Position numbers and translations under genes: made by a program. Below the pieces are notes generated by a model. It was not told where the DNA came from. It saw nothing but the letters and a program-made list of their open reading frames with translations, and searched no databases. DNA of 64,000 nucleotides from Sequoia sempervirens (Eukaryota; Streptophyta; Pinopsida; Cupressales; Cupressaceae). Positions within the stretch are counted from its first letter, which is position 1, and every line of letters begins with the position of its first letter. This document shows positions 24,147-35,900 of the stretch, in pieces. The stretch covers positions 219,180,162 to 219,244,161 of the forward strand of contig VDFB02373365.1 in assembly GCA_007258455.2 (NCBI GenBank), written 5' to 3'.

Positions 24147-26124
24147 AAGGTACACCCCTCCCCACACAACCTGTCGTACTGCGTACCACAGGGTGGGTAG
24201 GGCCACAGCCCCACTCGGTTGTTGTGTGCAACCAGGTGTGGCTACGTACGGCCGGTACGAGGATCAGGGGTGGTATGACACCCGCGGACCACTCCTCCCC
24301 AAAATTTTTAATATAACTTTTATTTTTATTTATTTATTTATTTTTTAAATTTAGTTTTTTTCAAAAAGAAACACGGAATTTGAGAAACGTGAATTTTCAT
24401 AAACATAATTTATTCTATAAACCTATTTCAAAATCTAATCAATATATTTATTTATATAAAAATTTTCTTATAAAAAGAGAGTATATAATTTATATATATA
24501 TATATATATATTCAATACATATATATTCAGCTAGAGCTTCAAAACATATAATATAATAAATTTTATTTATCATACCCAATAAACATCTAGGCATGCATTT
24601 TCAATGAATTCGCAAAATGATTTTCTTTCCAAGGTATATTCAACATAATAACAAAAAATATTTTCTTTCCAAAAAGTAATTTTCTCAACTCAATTTCATT
24701 GAAGAATTTCAAAAGATTTGACTATAGTTTTCAATAGAGAAAAGAAAAGATTTAACAACCAAATTCTCAATCACATAAAACCTTTTTCAAAACACAGAAA
24801 AAGTAATTTCCAACATGGCAACAAGATTTTGTTTACAGAATAATTAAACTAATAATAAATTAAAAGAATAAAAACCTAGAGTCATTCATTCGATGTAGAA
24901 TCCCTTCTGTAGCTTTTTCTCAAATTCCTACCTTCAACTCCCTTCTCAACCAATCCTTTCTTCAAAACAATTCTTTTACCGAAAAACCCAGAAAGCTATT
25001 TTTATTTTCTTTTATAGACCAAAAACCCAAAAAAAATCCCTCTATGTGTAAAAAACTCCCTCATAATAAAAATAAATAATAATAAATAAAGCTCATCATC
25101 TTTTTCCTCAAAAATCCTCTTCAATCATTGGTTCTTTTCTTTCTTTTTAAAAGCACACACTTATCTCACAATTTTAATTAAAATTTAATTATTTTCTCAA
25201 GATATTCTCTATAGATTTTTTTAATTTAATATCGAGAAAAAGATAATATATAATTATCATCATCATTACTAATTTAATTTAATTACTTACACTTTTAATT
25301 AATTAAATAACTTTTAAATTTATAATATATTTAAAATTCAATATTTAACTAACTTACAATTAATTAAAGCAACAAGACAACATTAATTATTCTTATAAAA
25401 TAAGATTAATTAAATAACCACTAACCATAAATAAAATAAATAATCAACCATCAAACTACACAAAGACAAGGAAAAAACTTCAATCATGACACAACAAAAC
25501 TCGCAATAGGATGACGGACTTAGGACGGGGACACTTCCTTATCAATGACCCTTTTCAACATTGTACGGTTTGTTGAGTTAATTTAATGTTTAGCCTATCC
25601 TATCAAAACAGGTGGAATCAAGACTTTATTCCTCCAATTCTTGTATACCAATAAACATCAAGTAACATATATATATAATCGAAAACATCATATCGTGAGA
25701 AGGAATTGCAGCGTAGCAGGGCACTCATAAACGAGTGGTGCTACACTGTCCTCTCACCTAAGCTATACTAAAAAATACAACATTAGATGTAAGGTAAAAA
25801 TTCTAACTAACTGATCACATCATAAACTAATTACTAAACCACTACATCACAATGTATTACTGAAATCAAATTAAACATCATAGAATCACAACATCGACAT
25901 ATATAATATTAAGGAAAAACCATTGCATAATCAAATAATATAAACACCACACAAAGTATCATAAATCATCATAATAATGTCAAATGTAGTAATCAACTAA
26001 ACTATGCATCCACACACACCAAGTCGGTGAACTCATTACCATCACAAACTATTATCACACTAACATGTATAAGAGTAATAAATAGTAGCAAAGAGTATTA
26101 GCAACATGGGGGTATTACAAAATC

Positions 26125-26400
26125 TTGGAGCTTTTACTCCAAATTTAGTAATATGGGATAATATCCTCCATATCCCAAGTTAGGTTCTCAAATGAATTCA
26201 ACATGATACTAAAGTATTGTCTAAATGAGATCGAGTTGGATATGATTTCAGCTCTTATTAATAGTTTCCATACTCCTCAATTATGACAACTTTAGCCCGC
26301 TAATCAATCTTTTCATATTTGCATTTACTTGTGGCTCTGGTTTTTGTATAGCCATTTCTATAGTTGGTGTTACCTTGCTTTGAAATTTGTGATTTTAACA
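26125..26400. other. Unassigned DNA after element A
   Basis: No coding motif, repeat or transposon end is recognised in this stretch. Confidence 0.4.
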
Positions 26401-27115
26401 ATGGGGGATGATTTGGTTTAGGGTGAAGCTACCAATTGCGATGAATGGAAGTAGGAAAAGGAGGTTTGGGCTATTTTAGAACAGGGCAACCTGTCTTCAT
26501 TTGTGGAGGGGATGCAAGGGCATGACCCCAATATTTCTTTGGAGTTCATTAATTCTTGGGTGGATAGAACTGTTATTGTTGAAGGGGTCTCCTTCATGGT
26601 GACTCCTAAGCTAATAGAGGAGGTGATGAGGCTCTTTGGAATGGATTTTCATTCCTTGCAAGTCAAAAATCCATTACTGGAGGAGGAAATGAAATGTTTT
26701 CTAAAAGAGTGTGAGAGGGTGAATAGATTGTAGAATGGTTTTAACCACGGAGACCTACCTAGTAGCTAGAGAAAAATTGCTGAAGTCCTCATGAGATTTT
26801 TTCCATTTCCATGCTCATCTTTTCCCTTTGCTTAATCATCTAAGGTATAATGTCAAAATGAACTTCCCATTTTGGCTTTTGTCCTCGCTTAAGAAATTTG
26901 TTAAAAGTGTTGATGCTAAATGGAAGAAATTACCCATCTACCAAGGCCTTATTCATCATCTCTACAAGTTTTATTCTGTGTTGCTTCCCTACCCTACCTC
27001 TATCCAAAAGAATAATCTAACCATTCATGACCCAATCAATCCCTTTGTGGACCTTAGCCCTTTTATTACTCTAGATGAAATCCCTTATGTCATTTGTCAT
27101 AGCACCCGAGCCTAA
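26401..27115 (+). pseudogene. Decayed ORF of unknown family
   Basis: From an ATG at 26401 the translation runs through stops as EQGNLSSFVEGMQGHDP, ISLEFINSWVDRTVIVEGVS and VTPKLIEEVMRLFGM. After a frame change it continues LNHLRYNVKMNFPFWLLSSL and YQGLIHHLYKFYSVLLPY. The continuity of protein-like sequence across three broken stretches indicates a former coding region of at least 230 codons. I do not recognise the family. The style recalls the gag-like or 'plant transposon' N-terminal ORFs common in plant repeats, but no motif proves that. Confidence 0.45.
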
Positions 27116-28260
27116 GGTAAAGGCCTTATGAATGAACCCCTCTGACCCCATCAAATGCACCCCTTTGTTAGAACCCACACCTATTTCTAGTTCTAGGTCA
27201 GGGGAGTCCAATAACTCAAATGATGATGAGTCATTGAATCCCACCTTAGCCAACTCTTCTTTGCACTCTTCTGCTTATGTGAATATATCTGATGTTCCCA
27301 ACTTCTCACCTATTTCTAACCCTAACTCACAAAATTCACCCAATCAGTACATCAATCTAGAGGAAAATAACACTAAAACTAGGTCGACTTGTGCCCTTGT
27401 TGACCCCCTCAGTAAAATAATCAGTGAAATATCAGAGACAATTAACATCTAAAGAGATATCATGAAGTGGATCTTGGGCTAGTTTGTCATAGCTAAAGAA
27501 AGAATCCAAACTCTAGAGGGGAAGGTTCTCAAGTAGCAAGTCCCATGACTGAGGGAGGTGGAGAACAAGGAGAAATGGGACATCATTTCTTCTCTATACA
27601 AGTCATTCAAGAAGTGGGAAAGGTGGGAAAAGGTGCTAGAAGATTTGTGTGCCATTGTTGTTGCTAAGGAAGAAAAAATAAGTTACTGAATGAGATTGAT
27701 GATATCCATCAAAACTAGGAGAAAACCATGCAATTCCTCAAGGTCATCACTGATTATAGTAAGGAAATTGTGAAGAACACTACCCTCATCCTTCAAGTTT
27801 TTCAAGATGAATTAAGGAAGTGTCAGGGGAAACAAGCTATCGATGGTCCAGAGGATGGTCATATGTAGAAGAAGAAGGCTAAAATCGTAGATACCTCAGC
27901 TCATGGTATCACAATGAAGACTCAATCCATTCAATAGGGGCATGTGACTTTTGAAAAGAATCTCTAATTGATGTCTTAGGAATGGAATTTGATCACTAGT
28001 CTCAAGTTGCTGGGAGACACCTAGGTATCATATGGTTTTGTGTTGGTCTCAGCTCTGTGTGTTTTCTTTGTTGTTTTTGCTGGTCAAACTATTTAAGCTT
28101 TAGTTTTTGTTTTTGTCTTTTAGGTTTCTAACTTCTTGTGAGTTCCTCGTCTACCTCTATGGTTGTTTTATAATGGGTACTGGCCCTTCTAGTTTTAATC
28201 TAATTGTAGCATCAAAAAAAGTAACCCTTTTTCATGGTTATTCTAGGAATTAGTAATTAA
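27116..28260 (+). pseudogene. Low-complexity continuation of the decayed ORF
   Basis: An open stretch at 27132-27452 is rich in Ser, Asn and Pro (SGESNNSNDDESLNPT). It is followed by broken frames with charged, coiled-coil-like pieces (YKSFKKWERWEKVLED). It probably continues the upstream pseudogene. At 28155-28240 the sequence ends in an A-run (CATCAAAAAAAG), which could be the 3' end of a retroposed element; this is speculative. Confidence 0.3.
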
Positions 28261-28461
28261 TGATAAAATGTACTTAATTGTGCCTTATTTAGGTTTTTGT
28301 AAATATTTTTATTACACTTTCAAACTAATTTAGAGATTCATTAATTAATTATGGTTAATTGAGCTTAATTGGCCCCTTTAATTCAAATCTAAGCCTTATT
28401 AATTGTTTTTTTCAAGGATCTATCCCAACACCCATTAATGATATTTTATAACATTTACATT

Positions 28462-28695
28462 GAAAAATTTGGAGTCCTAGAAAATTGTGCTAGGACCCAT
28501 TAACCACTTTGGTCGAGTGGGTCCTCCTAACCTAGGACACCCCATTCTTCGCATATTTAAGGTGGGTTTTTGATGTTATTTCACCTCCCCGAAGCTAGGT
28601 CCTAGGAAATTGTGTTAGGACACATTCACCCAAGGTGGACTATGGGTCATCTTTGCATAGGGCACTCCTTTCTGAATCTATTTGTGGTAAGATTT
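28462..28695. repeat. Imperfect tandem repeat, about 135 bp, two copies
   Basis: Two related segments, each starting around 'TCCTAG(G)AAATTGTG(C/T)TAGGAC' and continuing through a GGGTC and CACTCC/CACCCC block, lie head to tail at about 28464 and 28599. No coding sequence is seen. The remaining DNA to 29007 is unassigned. Confidence 0.4.
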
Positions 28696-29012
28696 TAATG
28701 ATTTTCAATTCTAGATCTAATATCAACTTATATTATTTGAATTTTGGGGTTAATTCTTAGATTCAATATAAATATAAGGTTAAGCCGCATAGTTTTATCC
28801 TAGCAAGCAAACCTAATACTTTCAACAAATCAATAGCACATTCAGAAGAGCATTATAGATCATTTTAATGGCATTCAAGGGAAATTTTTTGAAGTTCTAT
28901 TGCATAAATTCAAAGTCATATCGTCATGTGAAAGGCTTAGTACATCAAGCATGTGGTTGAGCTAATGTTTTTTTGTAGCATTGAAGACCTATTTGCAAGC
29001 ACTGTTTCACAT

Positions 29013-30021
29013 TGTAGACATGCAAAATTAACATTATGCACTTAATTCATATTCATTCACTCACTAAATTAATCAAACTCAGCAGATCCATTTACCAAGT
29101 AAATTAGGACTATTTAATTCACTCATAAAGTCATCAATTTAAATTAAATAAATCAACTTGATCCTAACATCACCCTCCTTGATTAAATAAATCAAACCTT
29201 TATTTAATTAAGTCTGAAATCACCTTCCATCCCTTTTGATTTAAATAAATCAAAATATTTAAGTCAAAAGGGTCAAAGCCCTAATCATCAGTTAATATAA
29301 TCTAATCCTAATTAACCAAATCTAACCACCCATCACATCCTCTAGCTTTTCACACTTGCACGAATAAATCATTTTAATTCATTTATAAAATCAACATTTT
29401 CATCAACATGGCATCTTTGAGGAATATTCCCTCAAATTTGAATTTAAAAATAAGTGGACATGTACATCCAACAAAGCAATTAATAATCTCTTACATGTCC
29501 CCCTCTCAACATTTAACTCTCAAATTCAAATTTGAAATCTCGCTCTCTTTGGCACATTGACCAAAATGTGTTGATCCTCCAACCTATCACAAGTTGACAA
29601 GTGGCCTCTTTTCATTGGCTTGTTTTTAGTCCCACATCCTCCATGTTGGCATTCTTTTATCCCTTTTGGCCATAAATAGAGGTCTCCTCTATTGCTTTAC
29701 CCCTCCACAATCTTGAGATCTTTCTCCATATCATTGTCATTTGAATCCATATCTTATCAATTCCATATCATTCTTCATAGCATTTTTATCATGGAGCTTA
29801 AGAAAGGATTGGGAAAGGGCTTCTTTCCATAGAAGCACCAATCCAATATGAGATATTATTTACTTCATGTTTTATTGTATGCTTTCAACTATTTTATCTA
29901 ATCTTTTGTCGTTTTGATTGCATCATGAAGCATGTTGATTTATTTCATATGGATGTGGTTATTTGCTTTGTTGCTAATGATGTATGTTGAAATTTTAGCC
30001 ATTTGCAGATTCATATCCACA
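29013..30021 (+). repeat. Element D 5' LTR
   Basis: TGTAGACATGC...CATATCCACA. The CACAT duplication lies immediately upstream. The sequence after it (TAATAGCACTAG) does not match the tRNA-Met primer site, so the primer tRNA is unknown. A TATA-like element occurs at 29671-29682. Confidence 0.9.
29671..29682 (+). promoter_or_regulatory. TATA-like element in D LTR
   Basis: CATAAATAGAGG is followed by a pyrimidine-rich segment, and the same sequence is kept in the 3' LTR at 42709-42720. Position and sequence suit the core promoter of the element; no transcript data are available. Confidence 0.5.
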
Positions 30022-33000
30022 TAATAGCACTAGAAGGAGGGCCCTATCATTTATTTCATGCATTGGATAGAAATATAGTCTTTATTTTCATTCATGCTTT
30101 TTCTCTATTTTTGTTTACTTAAGATTGATTAAAGCTTCAAATCAAAATGCCAAAGGTTTTTTTTTTTGTTTCTATTTAAATAAGCTTTAAGCATTGTGCT
30201 CCCAGTCAAATCTTTGTTTCTAGCAACTGAAAGATACACAATCTATGCATGGATAGTTAAAGTATTGCTTCAAATGCTATTTAAATCAGTTGCTTTGTAT
30301 TTCTATTGATTTGGATAATAATTCATTTCCCATGCTTTTTCACATTTTGCGCACAGGCAGGTAGGATGTGGAAAAGGCTAAGAAATCTATTTTTTTTACA
30401 TTGGTGCAATAAGAAAAGTCTTTAAAAGAGCCATAAAGGTTGTGGAATCTATATTTTTATGTCAAATGAATTATAGTTGCTTGAAAACTAGCGTGGTTTT
30501 AAGGCTGCACTTGCCAAATGCATCTGTTTTAATGTATTTAAAACACTTCAGTCATTGTTTCTAATGTAAACTTACAAGTTGCATAAAATAATGCCTTCTT
30601 TATGCCTTCTAGCTTTATTTATTCCTCCAAAGCTAAATTGATGGGATGTCTATTGGGTTTTTCAAAATATATATGCCTGTCTCTAGAAGATTTTGTTATG
30701 TGACAAACTGTTGGAAGGAGTAAACGCCAGCATTCCAATGCATTGTAGGTGGTCATCACAACATTCACTATTTCTTTTATGATGCTCTTTGCAGACTGCT
30801 GGCCATGAGACCACGTCTCTAAGGCATTCTTTCACTTAATTCATGTGCCTTGTCTATACTGCGACATTTATGATACCAACGTTGTTTTTGTTTTTAGGAC
30901 ACATCATTCACCTGATGCGAAATGAGTTGTTTCTTAGGACTATGTATTTATCTCACACACATACATTGCTTGTATAAGTTTGCAGATGCTTCTACATACA
31001 GTGTAGGCTTGCAGATTTATTTTAGCATTAATTTGTGTTGATAATGAAATCTTTCTCCTAGCAGAAGTGCAAGACTAAAGGATCTATGCATTTAGATATA
31101 TTTATGGTGCTAAAGGTGGGATGGATGAGATTGAATAATCTTGATAGAAAGTGAAGGCTAGTTGGACTGGAATGGAAAAGGTTGTGTACTATTAAAACTA
31201 CGAAGCTCTGGCAAGTACGATTTGACACCATTGTGACCAAAGTTGAACTATTGCATTTGACCGATATTCACAACTATCACTAACTACAACTATCATCAGC
31301 CTCATTATTGTTATCATTCCCATTGTGTAGTTCCTATTGCAATACAGAACCATTCATATCAAGGCAATGGCTTTCAATCATCCATTCCTCTTACCGCTGG
31401 TCTTGGAGAAATTTCATAGTTGAAATAAACGTTGCTTTCCAAAGTTGTTGAAATTTTCTTTTATTTAAACTCATTCAATGCATACCCTACAAATGGCTTC
31501 ACATTTCTATCAGCTATTTCCCAGTCACTGCACTACGTTAGAAAACTATGGAGATTTCCTTTACACCTACCAATTGCATGAAGTTGAAGGTTCTTTTTGG
31601 GCATGTGTTGGGAACAGTTAAATGCACAAGTTTGAAGGTTGTCATAAATGAGTTTGACTTGAGTCTTATTTAACTTTTATGGTTGCTAGCCTTTACACCT
31701 GCCAAATGCATTTGCTTGTCTTAGCACCCTTTCTAAAAAAAAATTTGTGAAGTTGGCTTTACCCCTGCTAATCGCATCTCTCTGAACATTTCTATTAATA
31801 AAGCTATTTGGTGTGCATCTTGCTTGGAATGATTGAAAATCTTTCAATCTACATCGTTGTAAGGAAATTTATGCTTGTGTTGAACCATTTGAGGCATTTG
31901 CTTCCTTTTTTAAGGTGTGATTATGATTGGTGAAAGTGATCTCAAAAGGAGAATATCACCGAAACCCAAAAAGTATCTCAAAGAATATCATTGTGAATTT
32001 GTTGGTACATATCACTGCAAGAATTAATGATTTTGGGAAGTAATCATAGCCTACAGTTATCATTGCTACAAACATAAATATTGCTGCATTTAGTATTTTC
32101 CAAGCAATGATAGAAGGTGTTTGAAAATTTCTACCCAGTCATGAAGGTCCCTATTTAATAAAGGCATATATTTACAGGGTAGTTACCTAATGTATTTGGT
32201 AAATGCGTATTCAGGCACACTGCATGTCTTATGAAGATGTCCTTCTGCATTTGGTCTTGGCAAAAAATCTAATATGGCAACATATGGGGACGAAATTAAA
32301 AGTTAGAATTTGTTGTCCATCATGAAGATTTGGTGAACATTGATTTTAATGTGGTCAATTTTGTTTTGAGTTTCTTGCAGTGCTTGGCCATTTAAATGTA
32401 CCTATTGCAAACATTTGCAAATCCCCCTTTCTCATAAAGTTGAAATTGTTTGTTCTTTTTTCTTTGTGGCATGTCAAATAATCTACTCAACTGCACACAT
32501 TAAATATTTGATACAAATTCTTTGGTGTTAGATATGATCATAATTACAACCTTTTTTTCATTCATATGATTGTGTAAGGTGACATTCTTTCGAAGAGTTA
32601 AAAGGATGGATTTTTATGGTTATCATTTTATCCTCTATATTATCAAGGGTTTTGTAGTTTGGTGGTATGAAGTTCTAAAAGATGAATTCTTTCTTCAATT
32701 ATTTTGCAAATAAATATCAAGTGTCAAATTTTCTTTTCTCTTCTAACATTGAAATAAATCTTATTTGTGATATTGATAGGAAAAGTGAGGAGGAAGGATT
32801 TTGTTCACACAAGGGATTTGCAACATTGAAAGATAAGAGGTGATCTTGGAAGAATCTTGGAGTTGAAGAATCAAACATTGAAACTTGAAACTCAAATGCA
32901 TTTTTTAACGCTTGGAGATTTTGTCTAATGCCTTAATTTTCTGTTTTAGGCTAAAACATTTGGTTTTTGGCTTTAAAACGAACATTTCAAAAGCTTTCAA

Positions 33001-34808
33001 TTTTCATTGTAAAAGGGTTAAAACAAACTTTAGGAAAATTGACTAGATTTCGTTTGAGGTTAACAAATTGAATAAGACAACTTTCAAATCTCATTTTGGT
33101 GATTTAAAATGAATCGAAATCATTTCTTTGTGGATTTAAAACAAACACGTGAAACTTTGTTTTTGTGAAAGGCTTACTTAAACTAAAGGCATTTAAAAAG
33201 GATGTATGCGCTTCTCTCGCGCTTTATAGCAATCTTGAGAATCAAAAGGCCTTTTTCATGACTTTAGGGTGAGACAAAGTAATCACCTCCACACTTCAAT
33301 TTTGGTTTAAAATTGAATAAGATCTTGTGTGAGTGTGAGTGGGTGCATTATCATGTATATTCTCTCTCTTTGTTGCCATCAAAGATTGATCGAGTTATGG
33401 ATTTTGTCTTTACTCACTTTTGTTTACCCTACAGGGCCTGCCTTGAGGAAAAAGTACTCACCCAAGGGAATGACTCAACTGGTAACATTCTAAAGCCAAG
33501 AGTATTTCCAACTGGGATATAAATGTGGGTATTGGAGTAAATGCCAATATCACCTGGTTAGCTCCGACGAGATGGATCCGAAAGGGGACTCTCACCATAT
33601 GGGTCAATCTCCACGAATGGAAAGTTTGAATTAAAACCCTTGTTTGTAGTAACCAACCATTCCATCCAATGAGTTTATAAAAGTGGTGCATTGGAACTTA
33701 GATTCAAGGAAGTTACTTGCCATGTCCGATCTTGGTTAAAATACAAAGGTTAAGACTTCATTCTTAACATACCTTTTCATTTTTTCCTTGGTTGCATGTA
33801 AAATCATCTCTTCTACTATGAATGGAATGAGGCAATCCCACCAAGAAAAATGTACCAATTGAGCTAGGATATTATACTGCTTGTGAGTCAGTTTGAAAAC
33901 ACAGTGTTTTGATCGAAAACATTGGAAAACCAACATTCAACATGAGCATCAAATCTCAAAACCTTTAGGAGAAGAAAATATCCTTGAAAAAATTCACATG
34001 TTATTGTGTTCCCTTGGGATTTGTATCCTTAGAGGCTTCTAAGAATTTTGATTTCATCTCAATTTTATCCTACTAAGGTAAACATTAGGAAACATTTGCC
34101 TTGATTAATTTCCTTGATTTCTGCATAATACATTTTGTGGGATGAAATAAAATTAGGACATTGGACATTCAGTTGAAAAGCTAATCAAGAAGTGTTTGTG
34201 ATAAAAAGAATCCATTAAGCAAAGAGTGAATCAATTGGACCCCACACATGTGCTTGGCATCTTTTGGTCATATGGTTTTCATGCAAACATTAGTCTTTTG
34301 ATTTTGAATTACTCTTAGAGAAAGGCATGTTCTTCACTATCGTGGTCTCGTAAACAAGTCGTTCCTATATTCATTTAGGATAAAATCGAACACTTCATCC
34401 AAATTTCAAACATCTATCAAAATCCATCCCACAAACAACTTTAGAGCTTTGGAAACATCATTCTAGATTTGGTTAAATCATCAAAATCAAAATCACTTTG
34501 TTTAGTTAGGAGTATGGGAATGCATCCTTTCTCATACCTCTAGTTAAATTAGCACACCTTTGAACAAGTTCATCCTAAGATAACATCTAACATCTTAGGG
34601 TTTACAAGTTCATTATCCAAATCCAATCAAACCAATCAAAATCAAACCCTAAATCTAGCATTGATCCCAAGTTCCTAAAACTTTCAACAGTCATATCATT
34701 CAACCCTTTCCATCCTTCATCTCATCATTGGTCCTAAACACCTTAGAGGTCACTTTTACAACAAGGTCAAAACATAAGAACATGGAATAGAAAATTGATC
34801 CATACATC
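30022..34808 (+). other. Element D long leader, non-coding
   Basis: Nearly 4.8 kb between the 5' LTR and the first gag-like ATG. No frame shows a known domain. Four related short motifs of the form CCTGCCAAATGCAT occur at about 30505, 31560, 31692 and 31760. Long untranslated leaders or an extra upstream ORF are known in Tat/Ogre elements, but I cannot show an ORF here. Confidence 0.45.
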
Positions 34809-35294
34809 ATGAGTAACCCAAATCAATTAAACTTTCAAAGCCTTACAATGTCGATTGATTATCAAAACTCACACTTATACAATCCATACATGGGATCATT
34901 ACCTTATACAAATATCAATGGCACAACAAGTACAAGTAAGCCCAAATCAAATATTGGAACACATTTCCTAATGGTAGATCTAAATCCAAAACTACAAGTA
35001 TATCAACCAAACAATCAATGCATGAGCCTTCAAATGAACAATATAATCCCACCAAATCCATACATCCCAAATATTAACATGCCAAGTACAAGTTTTCCAA
35101 ACATGAACATTTCAAATCCACACTTGGAAAACTTTGGGGTAGATATATTCGCAAATCAAAGAAATAACGTTCAATGTCCAAACAATAGGTTAATGACTCC
35201 ATGTATTAATCCAAGTCAAGGTAAAACCATGCAAAATCCAGGTTACCTAAATCAAGGCAATGTGATTCCCAAATCAAAACATTGTCCAAAATAA
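34809..35294 (+). pseudogene. Element D gag-like protein, N-terminal Asn-rich part
   Basis: A 161-codon open frame from ATG (MSNPNQLNFQSLTMSIDYQN), very rich in Asn, Pro and Gln, with repeated 'P(N)xNI' patterns. No catalytic motif. It is followed with one stop and a frame change by Gln-rich sequence and then by a gag-type Cys/His motif. I read it as the disordered part of gag upstream of that motif. The true start is uncertain. Confidence 0.45.
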
Positions 35295-35900
35295 AACACC
35301 ACAAGTGTACATCCCAAATTTGCTTGAACAAAAGCAAAATCAAGATCAAATTTCGCTAGAGCAACTTGCTTCACATGCCAAATTAATTGATTTATTGAGC
35401 CAAGAGATATCTTCTCTCCAAAATCAGTACACTCTTCCATTGGTTGAGCCATGTCATCAAAGCATTGAGTTATGTCCACAAACGCATCAAGAACAATATC
35501 TCCAATGGCAAGAAGTTGGATATCAAGATCAACAACATCAACAACAAAACCAATCACCACATCTCCAAAATCAATCACCACAAGGTAAATTTAAATTGAA
35601 AATCTCACAAGGAAACAAGCAAAAATAAATGCCACTTGGGAGACCAATCGAATCAATCCTGCAACAATTGGTACAAGAAAATCTCATCAAAATCCCTATT
35701 TATGTGACTATCAAGAACCAGCCATAAAATCACCAGGGTATAATGAGAAGCACATTTGTGATTATCATAGAATAAAGTGACACAAAACATTAGATTGTGT
35801 TCGACTCAAAAAACTCATCCAAGACTTCATCGATCAAAAGACAATCGCTATTGGGGACAATGATAGCATTGGCAATCTCTCCACCACAACTATCTAGAAC
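35295..35900 (+). pseudogene. Element D gag with Cys/His box of Tat/Ogre type
   Basis: The open stretch 35305-35628 contains QISLEQLASHAKLIDLLSQE and long Gln runs (HQQQNQ). After a stop, RPIESILQQLVQENLIKIP precedes ICDYHRIK and, beyond a stop, HKTLDCVRLKKLIQDFID (about 35755-35835). This C-x2-H ... H-x4-C followed by LK..IQDLID is the gag Cys/His box found in Athila/Tat/Ogre gypsy elements. Two in-frame stops and shifts break it. It places D in the non-chromovirus gypsy branch by family knowledge, in the absence of RT to confirm. Confidence 0.6.

Larger units (their letters stand above)
2703..26119 (-). mobile_element. LTR retrotransposon A, gag-only with giant LTRs
   Basis: The outer element of a nested cluster. 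Its two LTRs begin and end TG...CA. Right LTR is 21786-26119; left LTR is 2703-12917 including later insertions. On the minus strand the right LTR is followed by a primer-binding site for initiator tRNA-Met, and the left LTR is preceded by a purine tract, so transcription ran right to left. Flanks AAATA (2698-2702) and AAATC (26120-26124) fit a 5-bp target duplication with one change. Without insert C the internal region is only about 1.5 kb: a decayed gag joined directly to the C-terminal chromodomain-like end of pol. Protease, RT, RNase H and the integrase core are absent. The layout fits a chromovirus-derived non-autonomous element of the LARD/TR-GAG kind. Confidence 0.85.
21786..26119 (-). 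repeat. Element A 5' LTR, 4.3 kb
   Basis: Plus-strand start TGTAACATCCC and end GGGGGTATTACA. It aligns with 2703-12917 and provides the empty sites for the MITE (near 22226) and for solo LTR B (23567-23571). At 4,334 bp it is very long for an LTR. It contains microsatellites, a 237-bp palindrome absent from the other LTR, and a GC-rich block near 24150-24300. Confidence 0.88.
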
